Origin: an uncultured Opitutia bacterium
GTDB taxonomy: Bacteria; Verrucomicrobiota; Verrucomicrobiia; Opitutales; UBA953
Length of the DNA: 5,722 bases
Direction of reading: 5' to 3'
Assembly (NCBI GenBank): GCA_903921665.1
Contig: CAIXQT010000110.1
Location: 1-5,722, forward strand
In this document: in pieces, positions 5,586 through 5,722 of the stretch
Layout of the letters: every line of letters starts with the position of its first letter
How positions within the stretch are numbered: position 1 is the first letter of the stretch
The notes under the pieces: model-generated
Database searches by the model: none
Told to the model about the DNA's origin: nothing
What the model saw: only the letters and a program-made list of their open reading frames with translations
Position numbers and translations under genes: made by a program

Positions 5586-5722
5586 ATGACACCTTCCCTC
5601 GCCCTCATCGTCGGCACGCGCCCCGAGTGCATCAAGCTCGCGCCGGTGTTCGCCGAACTGCGTCGCTCCGGCAAGGTGCGCCCGTTGCTGGTCTCGACCG
5701 GACAGCATCGCGAGCTGCTCGA
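5586..5722 (+). CDS. wecB: UDP-N-acetylglucosamine 2-epimerase (non-hydrolysing), 3' end missing
   Basis: Only the first 45 codons are in the window. The product opens with a hydrophobic strand and GTRPECIKLAPV (residues 10-21), followed by VSTGQHRELL (36-45). These match the N-terminal Rossmann-like strand and the TGQH segment of WecB/MnaA enzymes, which interconvert UDP-GlcNAc and UDP-ManNAc in the cytoplasm. Relatives usually read GTRPEAIK; here the Ala is Cys. The ATG is fixed by an in-frame TAG directly before it (5583-5585). There is no Shine-Dalgarno; the leader is pyrimidine-rich (CACTCTTTCTTAG). Its product would feed the WecC-type dehydrogenase upstream. The call is secure for the family, but the fragment is too short to show whether the gene is intact. 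Confidence 0.88.
   Translation, partial: MTPSLALIVGTRPECIKLAPVFAELRRSGKVRPLLVSTGQHRELL

Overview
The window looks like part of a surface- or exopolysaccharide gene cluster from a GC-rich bacterium. All four genes lie on the plus strand and are spaced widely, not tightly packed. Three points suggest a Verrucomicrobiota (Opitutales-like) genome: high GC, start codons without Shine-Dalgarno sequences, and gene spacers full of small palindromic and short-period repeats. This placement rests on general resemblance only and is tentative.

Layout: (1) 1-1572 is the 3' part of a bi-domain oxidoreductase, a zinc-type alcohol dehydrogenase half fused to a Gfo/Idh/MocA half. (2) 1573-1886 is a non-coding spacer with two inverted heptamer-repeat blocks, a compact double-hairpin element and one copy of a 23-nt repeat. 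(3) 1887-3110 is a complete UDP-N-acetyl-mannosamine dehydrogenase (WecC type). (4) 3111-3475 is a non-coding spacer with a 125-bp double-hairpin element, the second 23-nt repeat copy and degenerate 8-bp and 12-bp period repeats. (5) 3476-5407 is a complete heparinase II/III-family polysaccharide lyase. (6) 5408-5585 is a spacer with a second 125-bp element. (7) 5586-5722 is the 5' end of a UDP-GlcNAc 2-epimerase (WecB type).

WecB and WecC together would convert UDP-GlcNAc to UDP-ManNAc and then to UDP-ManNAcA, an acidic sugar donor. The heparinase-type lyase belongs to a family that cleaves polymers with uronic acids next to hexosamines, so it may trim or turn over the polymer containing this sugar (inference). 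The bi-domain oxidoreductase commonly accompanies such lyases in polysaccharide clusters; its substrate is unknown.

The coding content is a recognisable sugar-polymer cassette. The most unusual content is in the spacers. Each holds one member of a GTAG-headed palindrome-pair family resembling REP/BIME elements. The two 125-bp copies can fold into a gap-free four-way junction, and the 56-bp copy looks like the same element with the central arm removed. The two arms of an element differ by mutually compensating base changes, which supports selection on the hairpin structure.
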